From positions 32,412,285-32,476,284 of the forward strand of contig OY727097.1 in assembly GCA_963402885.1 (NCBI GenBank): a stretch of DNA of 64,000 bases, given 5' to 3'. The position numbers and the translations under genes are program-made. Position 1 is the stretch's first letter. Every line of letters begins with the position of its first letter. This document shows positions 49,500-60,879 of the stretch, piece by piece. Source of the DNA: Antedon bifida. Lineage: Eukaryota > Echinodermata > Crinoidea > Comatulida > Antedonidae. The notes below the pieces were generated by a model. The model was not told where the DNA came from and searched no databases. It saw nothing but the letters and a program-made list of their open reading frames with translations.

Positions 49500-52400
49500 G
49501 GTTATTGGCCCAAGAATAACAAAATTGATACCGTAATTCCGAAATGAGCAACAATCAAACATTTAATTTCGTTATATATGATTTTGTGTCTTTCAAAATG
49601 GGATACTATTATTGATAAAATGAATACTGTTGTGAATGAAAGAAAACGTGTGTTAGGGTAACCTTTATTTAGATTATGATGTATATAAATACTATAGTGA
49701 ATGAATAAAAACGTGTGTTAGGGTAACCTTTATTTAGATTATGATGTATGTAGTGAATGAATAAAAACGTGTGTTAGGGTAACCTTTATTTAGATTATGA
49801 TGTATATAAATACTATAGTGAATGAATAAAAACGTGTGTTAGGGTAACCTTTATTTAGATTATGATGTATATAAATACTGTAGTGAATGAATAAAAACGT
49901 GTGTTAGGGTAACCTTTTTTTAAATTATGATGTATATAAATACTGTAGTGAATGAACGTGTGTTAGGGTAACCTTTATTTAGATTATGATGTATATAAAT
50001 ACTGTAGTGAATAAAAACGTGTGTTACGGTAACCTTTATTTAGATTATGATGTATATAAATACTGTAGTGAATAAAAACGTGTGTTACGGTAACCTTTAT
50101 TTAGATTATGATGTATATAAATACTGTAGTGAATGAAAAAAAACGTGTGTTAGGGTAACCTTTATTTAGATTATGATGTATATAAATGTTGATATGAATA
50201 TTTTGGATTTTTTTTCAGAAGTGAACAAGAAAATGTTAATGTTGATAACACTACAGAATTACAAGAGACAACAAAATTGTCTGAAAATGACAGAGCGCGG
50301 GAAAACCTTACAAAGCTTTTAGATAATATCATATTTAATTATGATAATTCCCTGCGGCCAGGGATGACGGGTAAGTGTCTATGGATATATATTTACCGAA
50401 ACAAGTTACAGTGGGTTTGATTGATCATAATATATTGGAAAATAGAACTAAGCAAGCTAGGTGAAACACGTGTATTTACGCTAATTAGACTTGTGTACAG
50501 TACTCAGAAAGTTAAATTTAGCAAAAATGCATTTTATGTAATAATAGTTTATGTAAGTGCGTGTGACGTATAATTGTGAAAATCTCTTAATTTTAGCATA
50601 GGCTTTTCAAAGTTTAATGTAAAAATCGGTAATATGATTATAATACGTTGAAGAAGTTAACCTCGAGTATACCAATATTGACTTGATATTGTCGTTTATT
50701 TAGTAAATGAACATTTTAATTATCTAGAAAATCGATGAAAATAGAACTTGAGTACCGTAAATGATATCAATAACTGCGTTAAATGAGATGTTGTCTGGTA
50801 TCAAGCATTTAATATTGTTGGTCTAAACCGTAGTAGGTAACTTATATGTTTAGTAGTTTCTTAATATTTTTTGGAAATTAATGCATTAGATAGATGTGGT
50901 GAACCCACCGCTCAATATTTAAAACTTTTTAGTAACAGATGAGATATTGCAAATTCTTAAACATTATTATTCATTCAGGTCCCCCTCTTACGGTCAAAGT
51001 GGATATGTTTTTGTTGAGTATTGGTCCATTGATAGAACAAAATAAGGTAGAGTATCTTTATCTATAATGTATTACTAAATGTATTGGTCCATTGATAGAA
51101 CAAAATAAGGTAGAGTATCTTTATCTATAATGTATTACTAAATGTATTGGTCCATTGATAGAACAAAATAAGGTAGAGTATCTTTATCTATAATGTATTA
51201 CTAAATGTATTGGTCCATTGATAGAACAAAATAAGGTAGAGTATCTTTATCTATAATGTATTACTAAATGTATTGGTCCATTGATAGAACAAAATAAGGT
51301 AGCGTATCTTTATCTATAATGTATTACTAAATGTATTGGTCCATTGATAGAACAAAATAAGGTAGAGTATCTTTATCTATAATGTATTACTAAATGTATT
51401 GGTCCATTGATAGAACAAAATAAGGTAGAGTATCTTTATCTATAATGTATTACTAAATGTAATCGATTGTTTATAACCTATCTAGTGTCGCGTAATAATT
51501 TAATAAACTAAATTAATTTATTTGCATCCAGATAAGAAAATTATGTATAGTGTAATACTTATAGAGTACAGAATATTTATTGGAAATTCCAGTATAGGAA
51601 ATTTGATTTGTACAAGCCCAATATATACTATTACACTATCCAGAAAAGAATGAATAAACCTTAATTAGTTATGTTTATAAATATTAATACAATCATATCT
51701 ATCTTTTTGTACCTGCATTGTATACATGGAATGGATAATAAATAGAAGGTTAGGCCTACATCTTCAAAATGTACATAAAAAAGAAATATTTATGAGTAAA
51801 ATCTATGAGATATATATATATATCATCACTTGCACTGATGAAGGGCTAGTGTTGCCCGAAAGCTCTGCTAACTTTCCTGGCTGTTTTACTTTATCGTTTT
51901 GATTTAGCTTTTCGCTTTTTTTGTATCTCCATTGAAATCCAGCCACTGATACCTACAGCATTGTCATTTACTTATATATAGTATCGCAATACTTTGACAA
52001 TATTGTAAATACTGTACGTATTAACCATTTTTGGTCGCCATTTGAATCGAAATTGTCTTACTGTTAATGTGGTTACTGTAATTAGATATATAAACAAAAT
52101 ATACAAAGAACATATATTACTGTGACTGTGGGTAGATTACTGACAGTTGCTTCTCAACGTTTTTGTATTAATTAATAATTCTAAAAAATATAAACGTCGT
52201 AGTGGTGTATCGTTACATGTACTTTACTATTTCAATCGACTATAAGAGGGACAGTTTTAAAAAAGTATTATAAATCGTAAATGTTTTACTGTGTTTAGTG
52301 GTATATTATTGATAGGCCTATAAAACATTTAAAACAATATTTCGTTACTGAGTGGATAGAGAATATATTTAAAAATTGTTCTTCCCATCCTCTTCCCCAT

Positions 52401-53213
52401 CCCTCAACTCTAATGTTATATACAAAACACAAATTGGGTTTGTTTAAATGAGTTCAAATAAAAAATTGGACTCATTTTTAAGACAAGGCCTAATTCCCAG
52501 GGTGCTAATTTTACATAAATCATCGTGTCTATTTATTCGTTTCTGTAAACGACAATGTACTATAGTCCTGCGGTACGTACATTTTTTACGCTGGAATTAC
52601 TGTGTATTCGAGAACCATCTGTGGACACGACCTAGATGGTACGCGAGCGAAGCGAGCGTACCATCTAGTATATATAATTTGAAACGATAAGATAAGGAAA
52701 TGAGAAAAAGTCGCCCCAACCTAAATTCGAACCCGGACCTCCTGCTTGATATGCTGATGTCCTATCCATTAAACCACTGGGGCTTTCATGGTGTAGTTCA
52801 AACCCAATTGGATAGCGACTCTTTAACATTCTCGGCGTGGTACGGCGGAACAGCACTATTCCCTCAATTGTACGAAGCGTGAATAAAATACTGAAAGATG
52901 AAGGCGTATCAATTTGATCTCTGGTGCGCGTGCAGTAGTTGGATGATATCAATGAAGATACAAAATAAAATAAGCAAAAAGATAAATCAAAATGATAAAG
53001 TATAACAGCCAGAAAATGCAGATCTTTCGGGCAACACTATCCACTATAGATATGCCTATACAATATTTTTAATTAATTAATATGGAACACACAAACTAAG
53101 AGAATATCTTTTTCTCATTCTCACAGATTTCCTCATCTTTATCGTTTCAAATTAATTAATTAAATTTCAGTATATCACCGGGCGGTTTAGAATTAATGTT
53201 CTTTGCCTCTTGT

Positions 53214-53265
<52 letters not shown>

Positions 53266-53281
53266 AAATCAGATATATATA

Positions 53282-53331
<50 letters not shown>

Positions 53332-56310
53332 GAGTTGGTAGCAATCAAAAACCTATACTGTATAAACAATTTGCGGAATTTCTTGAATTTAGAAGACAAT
53401 CGCTGTTTTGCTATAGTTTGTGTAAAATTAATTAAACACTTTACACTTTATATCCGTCATTTATATTCTATACACTTTCCTGTATAATCTAAATAGTTTA
53501 TCGCCTTCATAGTAATGTTCTTGAAGGACAATTCGAGTGACTGATGCCTATGAGTTCACGGTGACGGTTGTACGGCGAGTGAGCGTGGTAATTGTCTGAT
53601 ACTGTTAAATGTACACCCCATCGTAATTAATATGTTGTAAAACTATACCGGTTGAAAAAGTTACAGTTACACTTTATTATTTAATAATGTATTATTGAAA
53701 ATAGTGTAACTGTGAGTCCAGCAAACCATACTGTATTTGAAAATCTTATCCATAAATTGTAAATCTATTTCAGGAATTTTACGTGGAGGTCTTCTTCAGA
53801 CAAAGATGGGCCGACGAACGCCTTCGTTATTCCAACGGAACTGCGTTTAAAGTATTACCTCTTAATTCAGTCTTGTTGGAAAGTATATGGTATCCTGACA
53901 CATTTTTCCACAATGATCGTAACTCTAAGGGCCATGATATAATTGTTCCAAACCGTCTTGTTAGAATTTATCCTGACGGTGAAGTCTTATATACACAGAG
54001 GTATTTTTTTCCTTTGTCTTGTTTTTCCCTCTTTTTATTCATTAACTTGCCTGTATATTTTCCTATTGTACTTTTAACTTCTGTCATTGTCGTTTCTTAA
54101 AATGCCGCAATTATGACGTTCAATCTAATGTTGTATTCCACACACACCCACGCACTCAAACCACACCACACACTCCTATAAAAACAAAAACACACATTTC
54201 CCCATGCATGGCAAACAGAATTTGTCAGTAGGCCTAGATAGGTAGTTCTTCTTATCTAGTGATTCCTAGAAACATTTCGGTATGTTTACGGTTTACAAGT
54301 TGTTACAGATCGAAAATAAAAAAACTGAATTTGAATAAAAACACCAAAAACTTTTATGGTTACCTATGTTTGAAAAATGCCACACATACATAAAAATTGG
54401 CATTTTGTATTAAATCCAGACTAAATAAAAACATACAAATGTTTTAAAAAATACATTGAATCCAATAAATCTTTTTAACTAAGTGTACGGTGATACAGAA
54501 ATGTAAGATGCTGGCCACCCGTCTAACACTGATTAACAGTAATTCATTTTTTCGTAGGTTGACTGTTCTTACTGAGTGTGGATTGAATTTTAAAAAATAT
54601 CCGCATGATACTCAAGTATGTTCAATCAGTATGGGGAGCAGTAAGTTAACATTGAAACAAATGTTTCATTAGCAAATATTAAAGCACGACTATTATTACC
54701 AAACAATAGCAGACAATGAATGTTTAATTATTAAAGTAATACGAGTTATTGTTTATTTCGCCTAATAACACCAGACTCGTTATTACTAATAAGGCTTTCT
54801 ATTTTTCAATAATAGATACATACTCCGAATCGGACGTTGTCTTTCAGTGGAAATACGAAGATAGTGATAACAAATCTGTTGATATTGATTTAGGTGACTC
54901 TAAAGATATCAGGTTATCGCAGTTTACTTTACTTGGATGGAAAACAATACGCACAACTAAGCCATCTTCCAGAATTGGTTAGTAACTCGTTGCTTTGTAG
55001 TTGTTCCTCTTAGAATCTGTTTTCAAACTTATGATCGCTATGGCATTTATCACCCATTTAACGTCTAATTTGTATTTAATCTTTAATAGGTAACAGGACA
55101 GTTCTCACAGTAAATTTTGAATTAAAACGTAACATTGGTCTGTTTATTATTCAAACGTATGTACCTTGTTCTATGATGGTGGTGATCTCATGGATTTCAT
55201 TTTGGATCAATAGAGAAGCCACCCCTGCTAGAATTTCATTAGGTAAGTAAGACTGATTATACGGCATCCATTTTATATCTGAAAACGACAAATTGCGATT
55301 CAATTAAACAAATATTCTAGTTATGGTAAATATTAATTTATAATAAAACGCATCGTGATACTAAAACCTCAAAACGAAGCCATGTCAATTATTCAAAAAT
55401 GTTCGCGTGAAGATATCAATATTTTATAGACCTATTTAACATTTTTATTGAGAAACAACTTGTTTAAAAGCATTTAGGGCATATTATTTTAATAAAAACC
55501 GTGGATTTTAAACCTTTTTTCAGCAATTTTAACTATCCTAACAATCACAACATTAAGTCTTACGGCCACATCTTCTTTACCACAAGTATCCTACGTAAAA
55601 GCGATCGACGTGTTTATATTTGATTGTTTCTGCTTTGTATTTGCCGCACTTATTGAATTCGCTTTCGTCAGTTACTTTACTAAACGAAGAGGTGGCACAC
55701 TTCCTGAAATGGATGATGAGGATGACAATCTAATTCGATGCGAAGAAGTAAGCATATTGTTTGTTTTATATTAATAAGGATCTTAAAAGCCCTGTATTAT
55801 GTGCTGCGGGCATAATACATTATTGTTATAACCTTCATGTGCAATTTGCTAATGTGAAATATAGCAAAAAAAGTTGTATCGAGCTTCAAAAATGATCTTT
55901 CCAAGTACACTAGGGCGTAGTTTCAAGTTAAAGGCATTTTGTTTATGTATTTAAACAAAAACAAAAAAATCATACCTTATAGGAGATTTAAAGCATCTCT
56001 GTTCGCAATATTTTTTGTTTTTTAGGAACTGGATATTGCTAGAAATGGTAAATACAAGAATTCGACGTCTCCCAAATTCAAAATTAAAACGCCACCAGAG
56101 TACAAGACAACACTGTACTACCAGTGTTGCTATGACGTATTAATGTGTTTTATTGGCAGCTTTACCTATCGTCAGAAAAGGGCGAGAAAAATAAAGATAG
56201 GTCAAGACTTTAATAGTGTCAGTATTATTGATCAATGGGCTAGAGTTGTGTTTCCAGTCACCTTCATTATTACAAACATTATTTATTGGTTAACCTTTGG
56301 CGTATTATAA
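46339..56310 (+). CDS. GABA-A receptor alpha/gamma-like subunit, complete nine-exon gene (476 aa)
   Basis: Cys-loop anion-channel subunit. Exons: 46339-46415, 50219-50370, 50979-51046, 53774-54000, 54558-54640, 54816-54977, 55090-55242, 55524-55747, 56026-56310. All are GT-AG, the phases agree (1431 nt), and the 68-, 83- and 153-bp exons are the family sizes. Signal peptide about residues 1-23; N-terminal helix ending NYDNSLRPG. Loop D has VFFRQ (alpha-type Phe and Arg). Loop A region is WYPDTFFHN, with His at the benzodiazepine-sensing alpha position. Cys-loop C182-C196. M1 [13 protein letters not shown]2 starts [16 protein letters not shown] (R0' at 304), so anion-selective, but 4' is Ala and 6' is Leu, both unusual. 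M3 ends [16 protein letters not shown] (alpha style). M4 contains [15 protein letters not shown]. Loop C (TTKPSSRIG) lacks the aromatic residues of an agonist-binding face, so it probably acts as a complementary partner. Not assignable to a single vertebrate class. Confidence 0.92.
46416..49440. other. Alpha-like gene intron 1, no further gene seen
   Basis: AT-rich intron. At about 47300-47400 a GC-richer stretch (GAGGGTGACCCTAAACAGTG onward) looks like part of a dispersed repeat, but no second copy is present in the window. Confidence 0.55.
49441..49499. repeat. (TTA)n microsatellite
   Basis: Nearly 60 bp of uninterrupted ATT/TTA in alpha-like gene intron 1. Confidence 0.97.
49618..50187. 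repeat. About 64-bp minisatellite, nine copies, ending 31 bp before exon 2 of the alpha-like gene
   Basis: Unit contains AATAAAAACGTGTGTTAGGG, TAACCTTTATTTAGATTATG and ATGTATATAAATACTGTAGT. Copies vary by deletion of the AATAAA or TATAAATACT parts. It abuts the branch-point region of intron 1. Confidence 0.92.
51020..51460. repeat. 63-bp minisatellite made from the exon 3 / intron 3 junction, seven copies
   Basis: The first unit, 51020-51082, contains the last 27 coding bases of exon 3, the donor AAG|GTAGAG and 36 bp of intron. It is followed by six near-identical copies, at starts 51083, 51146, 51209, 51272, 51335 and 51398. Each copy therefore carries the exon end and a complete splice donor. 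Reading through any later donor meets TAA in frame after LYL, so only the first donor yields a full-length protein. Confidence 0.93.
51461..51825. other. Alpha-like gene intron 3, unremarkable part
   Basis: AT-rich intron with no feature seen. Confidence 0.6.
51826..51960 (+). mobile_element. Dispersed retroelement end with a hammerhead-like motif
   Basis: Starts CACTTGCACTGATGAAGGGC, then TAGTGTTGCCCGAAAGCTCT, then a T-rich tail. The order CTGATGA, a GGGC/GCCC helix, then GAAA is the core of a hammerhead ribozyme. Copies at 58543 (same start) and 53042-52960 (minus, shorter) show that it is mobile. Hammerheads are known in Penelope-like elements and retrozymes. No pairing partners for helices I and III are visible upstream, so this would be a half site or a decayed one. 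Confidence 0.5.
51961..52631. other. Alpha-like gene intron 3, no exon seen
   Basis: An 80-codon frame at 52448-52690 has no recognised family and runs into the neighbouring palindrome, so I do not call it a gene. Confidence 0.55.
52632..52668. repeat. Perfect 13-bp-arm hairpin of GCGAGCGAAGCGAGC type
   Basis: CTAGATGGTACGC and GCGTACCATCTAG flank GAGCGAAGCGA. It stands at the tail end of the minus-strand SINE next to it and may be that insertion's border. Confidence 0.75.
52680..53045 (-). mobile_element. Composite element: hammerhead-family fragment joined to a tRNA-derived SINE
   Basis: Read on the minus strand, it begins AGTGTTGCCCGAAAGATCTG (the element of 51826, truncated). It then has about 170 bp of unknown sequence, GAGTCGCTATCCAATTGGGT as in the SINE at 26995, the tRNA-like head (GCCCCAGTGGTTTAATGGAT, with B box GGGTTCGAATT) and the CTCATTTCC tail. 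A 95-codon frame across it is accidental. Confidence 0.65.
53105..53330 (+). mobile_element. SINE tail copy followed by (TA)n
   Basis: About 110 bp (CTCATTCTCACAGATTTCCT through ATATCACCGGGCGGTTTAGA) is nearly identical to 27127-27225. It then runs into two TA microsatellites, 53216-53263 and 53287-53327, split by ATAAACAAATCAG. The tRNA-like head is absent. Confidence 0.8.
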
Positions 56311-56395
56311 TTTGGTTATTCACAAAACAGTTGTTAAAGCCCTGCAGATGTATTTATGATACTCATAAATACCATACATTATTGTTTTAAAGTAT

Positions 56396-56401
56396 AATAA
56401 A
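56396..56401 (+). terminator. Poly(A) signal of the alpha-like receptor gene
   Basis: AATAAA lies 86 nt after the TAA stop codon. It is the first such hexamer downstream of the stop, so it is the likely end of the transcript. Confidence 0.6.
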
Positions 56402-56906
56402 ATATTGCGGTGAGTGCGGATTCAGAAAAAAGGGAAATTATAGGCCTAAAATGGGCACGATATACAATTATTATTGTTTTATTATTAGCAATTTTAATTT
56501 AATTTTGTCAAGTATCTAGCAACATTATATAGCTATAGTTACTCTTGCATCAGGGTATATTTATCAAACATTTAGCAAATAGGCCAACTTATTAAAGTGG
56601 GAACTATTGATTTATATCATACTTTTTTGGATACTAAATTGGGGTCAAAGACTGTTTTAGAATATTTCCTAATTTTTCTTTAGAGCGCGCCCAACGGGAA
56701 GATGCTGAAATTGAGCGTTTAATGATGAGATTGCTAATTCTCCCGTGTGCTTCGTCTTGTTTTTGTTCTTATCCTGTGTTTTGGATCTTGCAAGATGTAC
56801 AATTCTTTGTGGTGTCTTTGGTTTAATTCCAACTCATATATTAAATATTAAATTTATTAAAACGTGTTTAAAAATGAAAGACAATGACAAACCGGGACGG
56901 GAACGG

Positions 56907-57173
56907 TTAGAAACAAGACGCCACAATAATGAAACCGGCAAGTAATATTGTATGGAATCGGGTAGAAAGAGGGAATTTTGCCACTGATCGGCGAGTGTTA
57001 CAAAGGTACACTCCAGGCACTGACATTTTTTCCACATCGCCTGAATATCTCAACTGTAGCCTAATAGGTATTAAAATTGCTTTATCTAGAACTATGAATA
57101 CAAGAAAAACGAGAATCGACAGTACCGGTACCAAAGCTAAACATGCCATGGACTGAGACATTGTCTCAGTCAT
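56907..57173 (-). CDS. Unrecognised 88-codon open frame with one membrane-like segment, doubtful
   Basis: MTETMSQSMACLALVPVLSI begins the frame; residues about 9-32 are hydrophobic (VLSILVFLVFIVLDKAILI), followed by a basic stretch. I recognise no family. Frames of 66-75 codons overlap on the plus strand. Upstream on the plus strand (about 56684-56730) ERAQREDAEIERLMMRL looks coding-like, but a stop follows. It could be a relic of a gene near the chromosome end, or chance. The 5' edge contains a small inverted repeat (57147-57176). Confidence 0.22.
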   Translation of the reverse strand: MTETMSQSMACLALVPVLSILVFLVFIVLDKAILIPIRLQLRYSGDVEKMSVPGVYLCNTRRSVAKFPLSTRFHTILLAGFIIVASCF

Positions 57174-57179
57174 GGATAG

Positions 57180-58540
57180 GAATATTTAAATTCCCGCCCG
57201 CTACACATGTGGATTTCGCAGCAACATACAAACTATAAGATTGATATGAGGGTATTGCATCACAAAAGCAAGCATTGCTAAACAGAATTGATATGATACA
57301 GTAGATGAAAGGCAACTATCTATTGATAAATCATTGGAATTTCAAGGCAAAACTAACGATGAATTTAAAGCTACATAAGAAAAATAGAAATACACATAGA
57401 TTATAGATACTTAGATAGATACATAAATCTTTATTATAGGCCTATGCATATGCGTATACGTATCTAATGAAAACGTTCCGGAATATGATTTTTAAGGAGC
57501 TATTATTATATTAAACATATTATTATACTATGCGACACTTTATTGTTGAATGGTTATTGTATTGTATGTATTTATATGACATAATCCAAGAGTCAATTAA
57601 CTTTCTACAAAAATCCGCTCGCCATATACAATAGCCTACATCTGTCAGGTTTCATTAAAAAACGGCTGTGTTTTTCGTCACCTGTGCTCAAACCACCGAA
57701 AACAGTGGATAACCATAACACTACCCTAGACATAGACAAGAATTAAAAAAAAAAAAATCCTGTACTATACTGTGTGCTAGGATTTTTTTGGGGAAAATAT
57801 CCAAAATATTAACTTTTTAAATTGTAATTATTATGCTATAATATTGCTAATCAAATAAAGATCGAAACGTTGAATCATGGCTTGCCTTTCGTTATTTAGA
57901 TTCAGTTTTATACTATTTAAACATAATCAGTGCTATTTTAGTTACTCTCTGATCTATAGAAAAGTAAAAAAAATAATATCTTTATACATCCTAAATATAT
58001 GTATATATATATATATATATCTCTAAGGCTGTGTTTATACAACAACCTAAATTTGAACACATCTTTAATGTTTAGCGTGTTGCACGGGCCGAGGTCAACC
58101 CCACAAAATCATTGCAGTTATACATTAAATCGTAATACCGTGTTATAAAATTGTTCATAATCCTAAGTTGTATATATACTCGCATGCATTATGAATAATA
58201 TTAGTTTATTAAGGATTTTAATAAAACGGATGATTTCATGTAAAATTTAGTTTATTGAGTTATTGATTTTTTAAATCTGCTTTTGAATTTGATTAGCGTT
58301 AATATCAGTTAAAATATGCAAAAGCACAATCATTTATTACTGTAGATTTGGTAAACATTTTCACAGCACTTTCAACACGCCAACAGCAACCGGGAATCCA
58401 CACAATTTTAGGATTCAGCCAAGTAGCCTTTTTTGCAATTAAAATCTCATTACACGGAATCTCTTCGATGTTACACAACACACTTTTTGTAATCGTGGTG
58501 AATATGCGTGTAATAGCATGTTGTATAAACGCGCCCTAAC
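57180..58540. other. Intergenic region, no gene seen
   Basis: AT-rich with a short TA run at 57999-58020. Nothing else recognised. Confidence 0.6.
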
Positions 58541-58640
58541 TTCACTTGCACTGATGAAGGGCTAGTGTTGCCCGAAAGCTCTGCTAACTTTCTGGTTGTT
58601 TTAATTTATCATTTTGATTTAGCTTTTCTTCTAATCCTAA
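58541..58640 (+). mobile_element. Second copy of the hammerhead-motif element
   Basis: TTCACTTGCACTGATGAAGG starts it at the same point as the 51826 copy. The sequence through GATTTAGCTTTTC is almost the same, so this position is probably a true element border and not a random truncation. Confidence 0.55.
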
Positions 58641-58905
58641 ATTAAACATGACTTATCTATACAATTAATACTGCTGATGACAACCCCGATTGTTCATGTT
58701 TCAGCAACTTATGACTGGCAGGTGTGATCCTAAATTAAACATGACTTATCTATACAATTAATACTGTTGATGACAACACCGATAGTTGATGTTTCAGCAA
58801 CCTATGAATGGCAGGTGTGATCCTAAATTAAACATGACTTATACAATTAATACTGTTGATGACAACACCGATAGTTGATGTTTCAGCAACAATGGCAGGT
58901 GTTAT
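58640..58905. repeat. About 90-bp tandem repeat, three copies
   Basis: Unit starts CCTAAATTAAACATGACTTA and ends CAGCAACCTATGAATGGCAG. The third copy has lost TCTA and the CTATG segment. Confidence 0.9.
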
Positions 58906-59104
58906 TGAATTTATTCAATTTGTTAGACAAGTTAGACCGACTAGACGTCAAGTATACTGTTATGTTTTAAAAATAAAAACTGTACGAACTTACTACTCTA
59001 GAATAGACAATACAAAAAACTAGATTTTATTTTAGCGTCGTGCGTTTGATAGAATTAATAACTAGACACTATTTTAGCATCGTGTGTTTGATACAATTAA
59101 TAAC

Positions 59105-59303
59105 TAGGAACATACTCCGAACAAACTTTGAACATACCTAAAACATACCAGGAACATACCCGGAACATACTCGGAACATACCTGGAATGGAACATACCCG
59201 GAACAAACTCGGAACATACCTGGAACATACTCGAAACTTACTCGGAACATACTTGGAACATACTCGAAACATACTTGGAACATACCCGGAACATACCCGA
59301 TGT
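59105..59303 (-). repeat. 11-bp subtelomeric minisatellite, first array
   Basis: Units GGAACATACYC, equal to GTATGTTCCGG on the minus strand. About 17 degenerate units, in the opposite orientation to the main array at 60880. Confidence 0.9.
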
Positions 59304-60060
59304 CACAAGTGACATATAGTTGTATATGTATTTTGCTAGTTCATTCTTACTTTCCCTTTGTTTTCACTATTTGAACCTTTCTTTTGTTTTAGGAAGCTAT
59401 TGTGTGAAGCCAGTGGAGCAGAGTATTTGTGTTGCAGAGAAGGATTGTGTGGAGTTTGCTGATTGGAGGAGAGGTATAAGAGTTAAGTTAGTGTGTGAGT
59501 TGCTGATTGGTGGAGAAGGATAAGGTGGTGGTATGTGTATAATTGAGGGAATTTTGAGAGAGATGGAAATTGAGCTATGTTATGTTAAGCCAGAAAGGGA
59601 TAGGTGAATATTGATATGAGAAACTAAGACGTACAGGAGAAGAAGTAATTGAATTATGGTGATATAGAGCTGAAGCAGAAAGGAAATAAAGTGATATACA
59701 TGAAGTTAATAAATTGTGAGTTGGAAGTAATACTATAAGGCTGTACTTAAATGTAGAACTGTTAATTGTTGAGATTACTGAGGAATAATTGAAATTGTGA
59801 ATGTAAATTGACGGAAGAAATAACTGTTGGAAACAGCAGAAGTTGTTGCATTTAAAGAATTGTTAGGAAATATTGAAGAGTAACTTGATTGATACTGATA
59901 TTATTTTACGTGGAAAAGGAGAAAGAAACTAGAGGGTACTCCGAGAGTACAAACCTCCGCCTACTGTAAAATTCCCCTACATAAAATTCCCCCTGAATAT
60001 TTTTTTTTACATTTTTTTTATTAGTTATAAGTGTAAATATGCTAACTGCATACTAAAAAG
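59304..60060. other. Unassigned purine-rich segment between two repeats
   Basis: The plus strand is rich in GAAG and GGAGAGG words, especially at 59390-59960, with many stops in every frame. It might be the inside of an unknown retroelement; nothing recognised. Confidence 0.4.
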
Positions 60061-60062
60061 TT

Positions 60063-60502
60063 GTGGATGACAGTGTGGTGTAATGGTTATGTATCCAGCC
60101 TCTCACAGTTGAGATTGCAGGTTCAAGTCCCACTGAGGGTTTTTTTTAAATTATTTTTTTATTTATTTATTTTTTTTTTTATTTGTGGAACTTGATCTTT
60201 GACCCTGACCCTTCAAAATTTAACCACAATTATATGATGTGTCATTGATCATTGTGGCTAAGTTTTGTGAGAATCGGATAAAAACTGTGGTCTTTAGGCA
60301 GTAAAATAGTTTTTTGTTAGTTGTGACCTTGACCTATGACCTTTCCCCTCAAGCTTTTGGGGCATAGATCATTGTTGCCAAATTTGGTGAGAATCGGATA
60401 AAAACTGTGGCCTCCAGGCTGTTCACAGACACACAAACACACACACACAAACACACAAACATACAGAGGTGAAAACATAACCTCTTTGGCGGAGGTAATA
60501 AT
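60063..60502 (+). mobile_element. Second tRNA-derived SINE type
   Basis: A tRNA-like head contains TGGTGTAATGG (A box) and GGTTCAAGTCC (B box), then T-runs. The body has two related segments (GAGAATCGGATAAAAACTGT occurs twice), a CA microsatellite, and the tail CATAACCTCTTTGGCGGAGG ending in TAATA. This is distinct from the family at 26995. Confidence 0.65.
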
Positions 60503-60879
60503 TGGTCGGGGAGCGGATTGCAGTGAAGAACGAAATCAAGAAACATTTTAACTTTATATTTGATTTATTTATATGTCAGAAAATATTTGCAGTTTGGGAA
60601 GAATTATAATTGATAATACAAGCAGAATGGGAGCAGAGGCGTGGGAGTTGTTTAGTTGCAGAATCGTTGTAACTTTTATCTTTCTAATTTGTTTTTGTGT
60701 CAGCGTAGGAGAGAAGGCAAGAAGGAACGATAATATTGTGGACATTTATTATTGTTTAATTATTCATTTCATTTATTATTGTTTAATTTATTCATATGTG
60801 TACAGTTGTGGCTATTTACCGTTGTTTACCAGAAGTTACATGTCCGAAAGAGCCGTAGTTGCGGCTGTGTGACACCCGG
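60503..60879. other. Sequence between SINE and subtelomeric array, no gene supported
   Basis: A 99-codon frame begins at 60573 and contains one hydrophobic stretch (VVTFIFLICFCVSVGEKARR), but no family is recognised and it ends inside the array. Probably accidental. Confidence 0.4.

Noticed and set aside
52665-52952. 95-codon minus-strand frame containing [13 protein letters not shown]
   Set aside because: The translated stretch is the tRNA-like head of a SINE.
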